Below are positions 16,216 to 23,679 of a stretch of DNA of 29,782 nt, one piece after another. The notes under the pieces are model-generated. The model ran no database searches. It was not told the origin of the DNA and saw nothing but the letters and a program-made list of their open reading frames with translations. Source of the stretch: an uncultured Lachnospiraceae bacterium (GTDB lineage: Bacteria > Bacillota > Clostridia > Lachnospirales > Lachnospiraceae); assembly GCA_910579735.1 (NCBI GenBank), contig CAJTUZ010000029.1, positions 1 through 29,782 of the forward strand. The letters run 5' to 3'. Every line of letters begins with the position of its first letter. Position 1 is the stretch's first letter. The position numbers and the translations under genes are program-made.

Positions 16216-16650
16216 TTATTGGTCTTTCGTAAAATCGATATCATATCTTGTCCCGTGGGAAAAGAGAATACCGTCTGTAAGTCTGATACACAAAATACAA
16301 GTATTTTCGTCATCAAAATTATTATGGCCGTTGTCAATCCAGGCACAAAAGGCTTTTTTCAATTTTTCAGCAATCTCCTTGTTCTCGGGTTTACCGAAAT
16401 AACCAAGGTTGATTCCCTTTCCATGCGCTGTAAACCAATCTCCGGCAATCGCTGCGGCAGGATTTTTTGCCAGCTGTCTCATTTTATTGGAAAGTGCATA
16501 AGTAATGATATAAAAAGCGCCATCTTCATAAAAAGCGTCTACATTTCGAACATGCGGTATACCGTCGTCTATGGTTGCCAGTGCAACAATATTATCTTTT
16601 CCGAAACGTTCCTCCATGATTCTTTTTGATTCTAAAGTTAATTTTTCCAT
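16216..16650 (-). CDS. Pyridoxamine 5'-phosphate oxidase-family FMN-binding protein
   Basis: 144 aa, starting MEKLTLESKRIMEERFGKD behind GAGAGGAAAC. The split-barrel pattern is visible: a substrate-facing strand with NIVALATIDDGIPHVRNVDAF, a flavin-contact strand ITYALSNKMRQLAKNPAAAI, and a helix-rich end. The family binds FMN or F420 as a homodimer and includes general stress and nitroreductase-like proteins. It lacks the features that would mark a true PdxH, so a specific substrate cannot be given. The gene runs opposite to both XRE neighbours and has its own promoter at 16747-16775. Confidence 0.85.
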   Translation of the reverse strand: MEKLTLESKRIMEERFGKDNIVALATIDDGIPHVRNVDAFYEDGAFYIITYALSNKMRQLAKNPAAAIAGDWFTAHGKGINLGYFGKPENKEIAEKLKKAFCAWIDNGHNNFDDENTCILCIRLTDGILFSHGTRYDIDFTKDQ

Positions 16651-16746
16651 GTTTCCTCTCTTCCTTTTCCTGAAGTAATGCGGATGCTGTTACGGATTCT
16701 GATGATATTTTCATGCAGTTGTCGTGCAGTCATCCGGAATGTCTTC

Positions 16747-16775
16747 ATTGTAATTCCATAGTCATAAAATGTAAA
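16747..16775 (-). promoter_or_regulatory. Promoter of the PNPOx-family gene
   Basis: On the minus strand TTTACA (16775-16770), a 17-nt spacer, then TACAAT (16752-16747). The leader would be about 90 nt. The -35 hexamer overlaps the first of two direct repeats (16771-16814). Confidence 0.6.
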
Positions 16776-16868
16776 GCAATTTGAAAGTGCAGGATGTAAA
16801 GTTGAAAGTGCGGGATAATACTTTTTGGCAGGCCGGAGAAAGATCTCTGTTTGCAACTGGAAGTTGCA
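16771..16868. repeat. Direct repeats and palindrome in divergent intergenic region
   Basis: TTGAAAGTGC-N-GGA occurs at 16781-16794 and again at 16802-16815, 21 bp apart, each preceded by GTAAAG. A perfect inverted repeat TGCAACT-GGA-AGTTGCA lies at 16852-16868, and an inverted AAAGTGC (GCACTTT) at 16874-16880. Two-helical-turn spacing suggests protein-binding sites between the PNPOx and XRE genes. Confidence 0.45.
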
Positions 16869-16907
16869 GAAAAGCACTTTGATGTTGGTGGTAAACCGTA
16901 CTGTTAT

Positions 16908-16922
16908 TTTGTATAATACAAA
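16908..16922 (+). promoter_or_regulatory. Palindromic operator over the second XRE promoter
   Basis: TTTGTA-TAA-TACAAA (16908-16922) is a perfect hyphenated inverted repeat that contains the -10 hexamer TATAAT (16912-16917). No good -35 is seen. An operator in this position would let the XRE protein encoded downstream repress its own gene. Confidence 0.55.
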
Positions 16923-16943
16923 GTAATTAAAGGAGGCATGACA

Positions 16944-17561
16944 ATGAAATTATCAGAAAAAATTACAGAACTAAGAAAAGCAAACGGAATGACGCAGGAA
17001 GAACTTGCCTCAATATGTAATGTCAGCAGACAATCCATATCGAAATGGGAAGCTGACATTGCATTACCGGAGACGGAAAAACTATTGATACTGGGAGAAA
17101 CCTTTCAGGTATCTATGGATATTTTGTTAAAGGATGAATTGACATTAAGTGAGGTGAAAGATGTTCATAGCTGCGGCAATAATGCGATTCAAAAAAAGAA
17201 ACGGGAATTGTATGAGGGAGTATTAATTAAAGAAAGCATAGCGGATGACAGTATCATTGACTGTCTTCATATTCATAAAATCGAATTGTGGAATACTGAC
17301 GGGAACCCAAAATATTGGACTGTTTTGTTTTTTACATGTGATAAAAGAGATTTTCCGGAACGGATTTCAAAAGTCATGCGGTCCGATTCCGATACAAATG
17401 GGAATTGGTTTGTTGATTTTAAGGCAGGTAATGAAAAATACATTGTATTTAAAGACAGGATTTTAAAATATCGGATTGGAAATCAGGATGAAAAAGAATC
17501 TGTGTGCAATGAGTGCAGAAAATTGGGCATTTCCAATGAGCAGATGAACTGGCCGGAGTAG
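16944..17561 (+). CDS. XRE-family transcriptional regulator, 205 aa
   Basis: Start ATG 16944 (MKLSEKITELRKANG), 7 nt after AGGAGG. The in-frame ATG at 16938 is too close to the ribosome binding site. The helix-turn-helix (about 3-60) reads MTQEELASICNVSRQSISKWEAD, then ALPETEKLLIL. The C-terminal part (about 75-205) is a soluble domain of unknown type with beta-strand-like segments (NPKYWTVLFFTCDK, NWFVDFKAGNEKYIVFKD). The peptidase E-like gene follows 8 nt after the stop, so the two form an operon. Confidence 0.88.
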   Translation: MKLSEKITELRKANGMTQEELASICNVSRQSISKWEADIALPETEKLLILGETFQVSMDILLKDELTLSEVKDVHSCGNNAIQKKKRELYEGVLIKESIADDSIIDCLHIHKIELWNTDGNPKYWTVLFFTCDKRDFPERISKVMRSDSDTNGNWFVDFKAGNEKYIVFKDRILKYRIGNQDEKESVCNECRKLGISNEQMNWPE

Positions 17562-17569
17562 GAGGAAAC

Positions 17570-18130
17570 ATGAGGGTATTATTAACATCAGCGGGTTTAG
17601 AAACGGAAGAAATCAAAGAGTGCTTTGTGGATATGGCGGGGAAAGATATGGCTGAAGTAAAAGCCTTATTCATTCCTACAGCGGCAATAGATGCAGATGC
17701 GATAGGCGTTTTGCCCAAATGTATGAATGATCTGTTAAAATGCGGTATCTTAAATAAAAATATCGACGTATGGGATTTACATGCCGGAATGGATGTGAAG
17801 AAGCTGAAACAATATGATGTGGTTTATCTGTGCGGCGGCAATACACATTATTTGCTTGAAAGAATCAATGCGGTAGGGTTTGATAAGTCTTTGATGGCGT
17901 ATATTTATGACAATGGCCTGGTAATCGGAGTAAGTGCCGGAAGTCTGGTTTTTACCAATAACTTGGAAAATAACCTGGGGTTTTTAGATACAAAATTGGA
18001 TGTTCATTGTATAATGGGAGAAAGAAGAGGTAAAATGACATATCCGTTAAAAAATAATGTGCGGCTTACCAATACATGTGCGCTTGTTATACGGGATCTG
18101 CCGGATGGCGTGGAAATCATTGGAGAATAG
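17570..18130 (+). CDS. Peptidase E-like serine peptidase (family S51)
   Basis: 186 aa, start at 17570 behind AGTAGGAGGAAAC. The fold markers of the S51/class I glutamine amidotransferase-like group are present: LFIPTAA (about 34-40), VVYLCGGNTHYLLE (about 84-97) and the nucleophile elbow GVSAGS with S122. Peptidase E cleaves Asp-X dipeptides; related proteins include cyanophycinases. It is somewhat shorter than E. coli PepE (~230 aa), and the catalytic His is not certain (H146 in LDVHC is a candidate). Co-transcribed with the XRE regulator. Cytoplasmic; no signal peptide. Confidence 0.85.
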   Translation: MRVLLTSAGLETEEIKECFVDMAGKDMAEVKALFIPTAAIDADAIGVLPKCMNDLLKCGILNKNIDVWDLHAGMDVKKLKQYDVVYLCGGNTHYLLERINAVGFDKSLMAYIYDNGLVIGVSAGSLVFTNNLENNLGFLDTKLDVHCIMGERRGKMTYPLKNNVRLTNTCALVIRDLPDGVEIIGE

Positions 18131-18267
18131 AAAGAGGACGATAGGTTTGAGGGATTTAATGAATCAACCATAATGTTTTGTATTTCTTCTGCGTACAGTG
18201 ATGCTCCCGGTACATAGACAATAGAAATTCAGTACAGTTCCAATTCTTGATTAGGAGTGAGAAATAA

Positions 18268-20109
18268 GTGAATAAAGGAAAAGAGGCATTTCATAACAAT
18301 TTATATGCACTGCGGTTAATGTGGCAGATATGTCCCGGCCAGGTTTTGCATAAGGCCGTTACCCGGTTCTTAGGATATTTTGAGTGGTTATTTTACAGCG
18401 CTTTTTTTATGCGCTTTGTTGTTAAGGCATTGGAAATGGGGCGGGAATTTTCTGCGATTATGATATTTGTCGGGGTTACGGTGGCTGTATTTGCAAGCAT
18501 CTCCTTATATAACAGCTATGTGGAAGGAACAGTGACACCTGTTACGACCATTATTGTGAACAGGGAATTGAGCAAAAAGCTGTTCCGAAAGTCCAGAAAC
18601 GTAGAACTGTCCTGTTATGAAGATCATGAGTTTTATAACAAATACACGCTGGCCATGGAAAAGGCGGATGAGCGGCTTATAGAAACGGTGGATGTTATCT
18701 GGGGAATTGTATTTGGTGTGATGGCGTCCGCTGCAGCATTTCTTTTTCTTTTAGAAGTGGACAGGTATGCGGTACTGTTTGTAGGCTTTCCTATTGTGGG
18801 GAATTTTTGCTTCAATAAAGTACTGGGCAAGATTGATTTTGAGCGAAACAGGGAAATGGTTCCCTATAACCGTAAAATAGCGTATGTAAACCGCGTCATG
18901 TACATGACAGATTATGCAAAGGAAATACGCCTGACCAATGCGTTTGCACTAATGCAGAGAAATTACCGGGAGGCCATACAGGGGCTTATTCAGTGTACCC
19001 ATAAGTATACGAAAAAGGGTATGATTTTCCACTGGCTGCGTGTCATATTTACGTTTAGCTTTATTTTTGAGGGACTATTGATATACGGAGCTTACAGAGC
19101 ATTGGTAAGCCATACGATTTCGCTGGCGGAGCTTTCGGTGATTACCAGTATGATGGTATCTACTACGTGGATATTAATCGGGTTTACGGAATCTCTGATG
19201 AAGGGCTTTAAGAACGGACTTTTTGTATGGAATCTGCGTACCTTTCTGGAGTATGAGGAAGTGATACCGGAGGATTACGAAGGGGAAGACCCGGGAGAAG
19301 AAATTCAAAGCATTGCGTTTCGCAATGTGAGCTTTTGTTATAAGGACAAACAAGTATTACATAACCTTTCCTTTGAAATCCGGGGAGGTAAGACTTATGC
19401 CCTGGTAGGACATAACGGAGCGGGTAAGTCAACAATTATTAAACTGCTGATGCGCTTTTATGACCCCACAGAAGGAGAGATTCTCTGTAATGGCAGAAAC
19501 ATTAAAGAGTACAATCTGCAGAAGTACAGAGCGTTGTTTGCAACCGCTTTTCAGGACTGCCGCATTTTTTCTTTGTCGGTCATGGAGAACGTGCTGATGC
19601 AGAAAGCGGAGGAAGGCGACAGAGAACGCGTAGAAGAAGCCTTACGGCTGGCCGGGGTATATGATAAGGTGATGTCGCTGCCAAAGGGTATGGATACGGT
19701 TTTGACGAAGGAATTCAGTGAGGATGGCGTGGTGCTGTCCGGCGGTCAGTACCAGAAAATCGGTGTTGCCAGAGCCTTTGTGAGACAATGTCCTGTCAAG
19801 ATATTCGATGAACCCTCCAGTGCATTGGATCCTGTTTCGGAATATCAGTTATTTGACAATATGCTGAAAAGCAGTAAGGAAAAGACGGTATTGTTTATTT
19901 CTCACAGGTTATCTTCTGTCCAGAATGCGGACTGGGTGTTCATGCTGGAAAACGGAATGGTCAAAGAAGAGGGGACCCATTACATGCTGATGAAGCGGCA
20001 GGGGATCTATGCCGATATGTATAAAAAGCAGGCGGAGAATTATCTGGCCGTATCCTCTTTAGAAATCGACAAAGGTATCTTTGCCATGACAAAGGAGGAG
20101 ATGGTATGA
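18268..20109 (+). CDS. ABC exporter half-transporter (subunit 1)
   Basis: 613 aa with a fused transmembrane domain (about 1-330) and ATPase domain (about 345-590). It starts at GTG 18268 (MNKGKEAFHNNLYALRL) behind AGGAG. ATPase motifs: Walker A GHNGAGKST, Q-loop FQDCRIFSLS, signature LSGGQYQKIGVAR, Walker B VKIFDEPSSALD and H-loop ISHRLSS; all catalytic residues are present. The stop overlaps the next half-transporter start in an ATGA, so the two are probably made together and form a heterodimer. The family exports peptides, lipids or drugs. No precursor peptide or processing protease is visible nearby, and there is no peptidase C39 domain. Confidence 0.92.
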   Translation: MNKGKEAFHNNLYALRLMWQICPGQVLHKAVTRFLGYFEWLFYSAFFMRFVVKALEMGREFSAIMIFVGVTVAVFASISLYNSYVEGTVTPVTTIIVNRELSKKLFRKSRNVELSCYEDHEFYNKYTLAMEKADERLIETVDVIWGIVFGVMASAAAFLFLLEVDRYAVLFVGFPIVGNFCFNKVLGKIDFERNREMVPYNRKIAYVNRVMYMTDYAKEIRLTNAFALMQRNYREAIQGLIQCTHKYTKKGMIFHWLRVIFTFSFIFEGLLIYGAYRALVSHTISLAELSVITSMMVSTTWILIGFTESLMKGFKNGLFVWNLRTFLEYEEVIPEDYEGEDPGEEIQSIAFRNVSFCYKDKQVLHNLSFEIRGGKTYALVGHNGAGKSTIIKLLMRFYDPTEGEILCNGRNIKEYNLQKYRALFATAFQDCRIFSLSVMENVLMQKAEEGDRERVEEALRLAGVYDKVMSLPKGMDTVLTKEFSEDGVVLSGGQYQKIGVARAFVRQCPVKIFDEPSSALDPVSEYQLFDNMLKSSKEKTVLFISHRLSSVQNADWVFMLENGMVKEEGTHYMLMKRQGIYADMYKKQAENYLAVSSLEIDKGIFAMTKEEMV

Positions 20110-21896
20110 AAAAGGTATTGGAAAATCATCTGTTTCTTTGGAGACTCTGTTTCCGTACAGCGCCGGGATTTATGTTATATGCGATATATGATGCTTTCAG
20201 AAGTCAGCTTCTTATCTTTTTGGAGCATACGATAGCTGTCCGTTATGTATTAAGATGCGCAGAATATGGAGAACCATTTTATAAAGCGTTTATCGTAGTG
20301 GGCATCGTACTGTTAGCATATATGGCGGCAATCATACCGGATGGGTATTATATTCATAATTTATCACTGCGTGCAAAACCGAAACTTTATCAGGCGTTAA
20401 AGGACCAGATGTATCATAAAGCGGCAGAGATTGATTTGGAATGCTATGATGAACCGGACTATTATAATGAGTTTGTTTTGTCTGTATCCGAAGCTGAGAA
20501 TTCGATTGAACGTTTTCTTACATTACTCAATTCCCTTGTACAAAGTATTACAATTATGCTGACAACGGGAGCATTCTTTCTTGTCACGGATGCTGCGGGA
20601 ATTTTATTCGTTTTGGCCTCCTTTGTACTTAATTTTCTGTTTGCAAAGGTATTGAACAGATTAAATTACGAAGTGCGGATGAAAACAAATCCATTGGAAC
20701 GTAAGCGAAGCTATGTAAGCCGCATTTTTTATCTGAGTGATTATGCAAAAGAGCTGCGTTTATACCCTCGGACGGCGGATCTTTTGGAGCAGGACTTTGT
20801 GCAGGCTAACGGGGAAATGATAAAAGTGCAGAAAAAGGCCTGCAGGAAGCGTACAGGTCTGCATTTTGCACAGGGGTATTTAGCCGGAGATTTTATTTTG
20901 GATGGACTTTATATCACGTACTTAATTTTTCAGGCGGCAGTGTTACATACCATCGATTACAGTAATGCGGTAGTTTTGTTTAACCGTACGGGCAGTCTGC
21001 GGAAAGGCATGAAGGGATTTGCCGAGGTGGTGCCCAAGGCGGGCGAAAACAGTATGTACATCGACAAGATCAGATGTTTTCTTATGAATGAGCCGAAGAT
21101 TAAGCATAATGTGGGAGACAGCTTACCGGCAGAGCCGGGCACAATACGTTTTGAGCATGTCAGCTTCCGCTATACGGAGGATTCACCGGAGACGCTGAAG
21201 GATATTACATTACAGGTTCATCCCGGTGAAAAAATTGCGATTGTAGGGTACAACGGCGCCGGAAAGACAACGCTTATTAAACTGCTGATGAGGCTGTATG
21301 ACCCCACAGGCGGCAAGATTCTTTATCATGATAAAAACATAACGCAGTACGATTTGGGTGAGTATCATAAACGTTTCGGCGTAGTGTTCCAGGACTTCAA
21401 GATGTACGATGCCACGCTGTTGGAGAATGTTGTGCTGGATGACATAGAGAACGTAAAAAGGGAAGAGGAAGCCGTAAAGCAGGCTCTTTGCAGCAGCGGT
21501 TTTGGTGAGCGCCTGGAAACACTTCCGGAAGGACTATATACATCCATTACCTCGGAGTTTGACGAGAACGGCGTGAATCTGTCCGGCGGAGAAAGCCAGA
21601 AGGTTGCCATTGCCAGAGCCTTCTACAAGCAGGCAGACATTTTAGTTATGGATGAGCCTTCCAGTGCACTGGATCCTATTGCAGAATATAATTTGAATAA
21701 AGCGATGCAGGATGCCGCAAGAAATAAGACGGTATTCTATATTTCCCATCGGCTGTCTACGACAAGAGATGCAGACCGCATTATTATGCTGGAAAAAGGT
21801 GAAATTATAGAAGAGGGAACCCATGAACAGCTTTTAGAACAAAACGGAAAGTATGCAAAGATGTGGCATGTGCAGGCAGGGAAATATAGTGAATGA
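20106..21896 (+). CDS. ABC exporter half-transporter (subunit 2)
   Basis: 596 aa, membrane domain then ATPase. It overlaps the upstream gene by 4 nt. Motifs: Walker A GYNGAGKTT, Q-loop FQDFKMYDAT, signature LSGGESQKVAIAR, Walker B ILVMDEPSSALD and H-loop ISHRLST, so both nucleotide sites of the predicted heterodimer look competent. Both subunits share the pattern ECYDEPDYYNEF/SCYEDHEFYNKY in the membrane domain and are clear paralogues. The AraC regulator gene about 145 nt downstream may control the pair. Confidence 0.92.
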   Translation: MKKVLENHLFLWRLCFRTAPGFMLYAIYDAFRSQLLIFLEHTIAVRYVLRCAEYGEPFYKAFIVVGIVLLAYMAAIIPDGYYIHNLSLRAKPKLYQALKDQMYHKAAEIDLECYDEPDYYNEFVLSVSEAENSIERFLTLLNSLVQSITIMLTTGAFFLVTDAAGILFVLASFVLNFLFAKVLNRLNYEVRMKTNPLERKRSYVSRIFYLSDYAKELRLYPRTADLLEQDFVQANGEMIKVQKKACRKRTGLHFAQGYLAGDFILDGLYITYLIFQAAVLHTIDYSNAVVLFNRTGSLRKGMKGFAEVVPKAGENSMYIDKIRCFLMNEPKIKHNVGDSLPAEPGTIRFEHVSFRYTEDSPETLKDITLQVHPGEKIAIVGYNGAGKTTLIKLLMRLYDPTGGKILYHDKNITQYDLGEYHKRFGVVFQDFKMYDATLLENVVLDDIENVKREEEAVKQALCSSGFGERLETLPEGLYTSITSEFDENGVNLSGGESQKVAIARAFYKQADILVMDEPSSALDPIAEYNLNKAMQDAARNKTVFYISHRLSTTRDADRIIMLEKGEIIEEGTHEQLLEQNGKYAKMWHVQAGKYSE

Positions 21897-21997
21897 AAAC
21901 AGGATCTGGAAACAAGAAGAATGACAGGGGCGAAACATGAACATGGCGCCATCCCGCACCAGAGAGCAGAAAATATCGGGAAAAATATAGTGTTTGG

Positions 21998-22016
21998 CTG
22001 TAATATATCATTACAG
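21998..22016. promoter_or_regulatory. Inverted repeat before AraC gene
   Basis: CTGTAAT-N5-ATTACAG, a perfect 7-bp inverted repeat, 25 nt before the AraC start codon. A likely regulator-binding site, possibly for autoregulation. No clear -35/-10 pair was recognised around it. Confidence 0.45.
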
Positions 22017-22041
22017 TGGAACAGGAAGGAGAATACTACTC

Positions 22042-22866
22042 ATGAACAGTTGGAATGACGGTATACGTAATGCAATTTATTACATTGAAGAGCATCTGAC
22101 CGAGGATATTGATATAAATGAAGTCGCAGGCAAAGCATTTGTGTCAAGTTTCTACTTTCAAAAAATATTCAATGTATTATGTGGATTTACAGTTGGAGAG
22201 TACATTAAAAATCGCCGTCTGACACTGGCTGCTCAGGAACTTTGTTCAACCGATATCAAGGTGCTTGATGTTGCACTGAAATATGGATACAGTTCGCCGG
22301 ACAGCTTTGCAAAAGCATTCACCAAGTTTCATGGGGTAACGCCTTCACAGGCAAGAGAAAAGGACCGCAGTCTGAATTCTGTTGCTCCGCTGAAAATAAA
22401 ACTTACATTGGAGGGTGGTACTATGTTGGAGTATAAAATTGTGGAAAAAGAACAGTTCACAGTTATGGGAGTTTCGCGTAAATTCAATTCGGAAACTTCT
22501 TATGAAAAAATTCCCGAGTTTTGGCAGGAACATATGAAAAGCGAGAATGGGAAAATCATATGCGGAATGTATGGAATCTGCATGGCCGGTGAGGGGCAGA
22601 ACTTTGATTATCTGATAGCTGATAATTACAGTCCGGAAAGCGAAGTTCCGGAGGGATTGGAAACAAGAGTAATTCCAGCCGGGACATGGGCAGTATTTCC
22701 TTGCTATGGAGCATTGCCGAAATCATTACAGGATGTGAACACAAAAATATGGAGTGAGTGGCTGCCATCCTGTAAGGCATACAAACTCGCAGGGAATTAC
22801 AATATTGAGATGTATACGAAAGATATGAATTACAGCGAAATCTGGATACCTATAGAAAAGAATTGA
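22042..22866 (+). CDS. AraC-family regulator with GyrI-like effector domain
   Basis: 274 aa from ATG 22042 (MNSWNDGIRNAIYYIEEHL), after AGGAAGGAG. The N-terminal AraC DNA-binding domain (about 5-105) has both helix-turn-helix motifs (INEVAGKAFVSSFYFQKIF; DVALKYGYSSPDSFAKAFTK). The C-terminal part (about 125-274) is a GyrI-like/effector-binding barrel with the typical ending VIPAGTWAVFPCYG...IEMYTKDMNYSEIWIPI. This architecture (Rob/BmrR-like) senses small hydrophobic or cationic compounds. The position after the ABC half-transporters suggests control of drug export. Confidence 0.92.
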   Translation: MNSWNDGIRNAIYYIEEHLTEDIDINEVAGKAFVSSFYFQKIFNVLCGFTVGEYIKNRRLTLAAQELCSTDIKVLDVALKYGYSSPDSFAKAFTKFHGVTPSQAREKDRSLNSVAPLKIKLTLEGGTMLEYKIVEKEQFTVMGVSRKFNSETSYEKIPEFWQEHMKSENGKIICGMYGICMAGEGQNFDYLIADNYSPESEVPEGLETRVIPAGTWAVFPCYGALPKSLQDVNTKIWSEWLPSCKAYKLAGNYNIEMYTKDMNYSEIWIPIEKN

Positions 22867-22919
22867 TAACCGGAAATCCCGGTGAATCCTTTTCAATTTT
22901 CGGCTTATTCACTTCCCTA

Positions 22920-22948
22920 TTGACTCTTGCTAATTCATCTGCTAATAT
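22920..22948 (+). promoter_or_regulatory. Promoter of TetR gene
   Basis: TTGACT (22920-22925), a 17-nt spacer, then TAATAT (22943-22948). The transcript would start near 22955, which rules out the upstream in-frame ATG at 22863 and supports the TTG start at 22983. A weak hairpin (ACCGG/CCGGT, 22868-22882) after the AraC stop may be its terminator. Confidence 0.65.
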
Positions 22949-22982
22949 GAAAGCGTGTACTTGCATGAAGGAGGAAGCAGAT

Positions 22983-23558
22983 TTGGATGAAACAAGCCAG
23001 AAAATAATTGATGCAGCAATGACATTAGTCCGGGATAAAGGATATGTCGCAACAACTACGAAAGAAATTGCGAAGGCAGCTGGTGTAAACGAGTGTACCC
23101 TGTTCCGCAAGTTTGAGAGCAAAAAGGATATTGTTTTACAAGGGGCAAACCAGGCAGGCTGGCGGGCGAATGTCACACCGGAGATTTTTGAAAAGGCAGA
23201 GTGGGATTTGCAGGCAGACTTGGAAATGTTCATGAGAGCATATATTGACAGGATGACGCCGGATTTCGTCAATCTGTCAATCGGTCTGAGAGCGCCGCAG
23301 CTCTATGAGGAAACCAAACAGCTTATTATGAAAGTTCCACAGGCTTTTTTGGAGACATTTGCCGGTTACCTGAATAAGATGTGTGCAATGGGGAAAATAC
23401 CGGAGAAAGACTTTAAGACGCTGGCACTGACAGTATTTTCGGCAACATTCGGCTACACATTTCTGAATGCATCGTTCGGAAAAGAGCTTACAGATGTTGA
23501 AAAAGAAGAGTACATTAAAGAAAGCGTGCAGATGTTTGTAAAAGGAATCTATCAGTAA
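22983..23558 (+). CDS. TetR-family regulator, TTG start
   Basis: 191 aa. The start TTG at 22983 is chosen because AAGGAGG (22968-22974) lies 8 nt upstream, the promoter is at 22920-22948, and the protein then begins at the usual point (MDETSQKIIDAAMTLVRDKG). Longer in-frame starts (22863, 22947, 22965) fit less well. The TetR helix-turn-helix is clear: TTTKEIAKAAGVNECTLFRK, then FESKKDIV. The C-terminal ligand domain is helical and unassigned. Its target is not obvious; the candidates are itself, the upstream ABC genes or the downstream ilv genes. Confidence 0.9.
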   Translation: MDETSQKIIDAAMTLVRDKGYVATTTKEIAKAAGVNECTLFRKFESKKDIVLQGANQAGWRANVTPEIFEKAEWDLQADLEMFMRAYIDRMTPDFVNLSIGLRAPQLYEETKQLIMKVPQAFLETFAGYLNKMCAMGKIPEKDFKTLALTVFSATFGYTFLNASFGKELTDVEKEEYIKESVQMFVKGIYQ

Positions 23559-23600
23559 AGTTTGGCTGTAGAGCGGCAAATTATAGTTTATAGAAATGCA

Positions 23601-23628
23601 ATAGGAAACGACAAAAGTCGTTTCCTAT
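23601..23628. terminator. Strong hairpin between TetR and ilvB genes
   Basis: ATAGGAAACGAC (23601-23612) pairs perfectly with GTCGTTTCCTAT (23617-23628) around an AAAA loop. There is no T-run on either side, so it may be a terminator of unusual type or an mRNA structure in the ilvB leader. Confidence 0.45.
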
Positions 23629-23679
23629 AAAAATGAACAATATGCGTGCAAGCACACGCATTAGAAAATGGAGGAAACC

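Noticed and set aside
16638..16877. 79-codon minus-strand frame upstream of the PNPOx gene
   Set aside because: It runs through the PNPOx promoter and repeats, overlaps the gene start in another frame, and has an unstructured composition.
18173..18217. 14-codon ORF (MFCISSAYSDAPGT) before the ABC pair as a possible exported peptide
   Set aside because: No good ribosome binding site and no leader/core pattern; such short frames are expected by chance.
22850..23272. 140-codon minus-strand frame across the TetR gene start
   Set aside because: Antisense to a clear helix-turn-helix coding region; no domain visible.
23559..23679. T-box or leucine/valine leader attenuator for ilvB
   Set aside because: No T-box core sequence, no leader peptide rich in Leu/Val/Ile, and the hairpin at 23601-23628 lacks a T-run.
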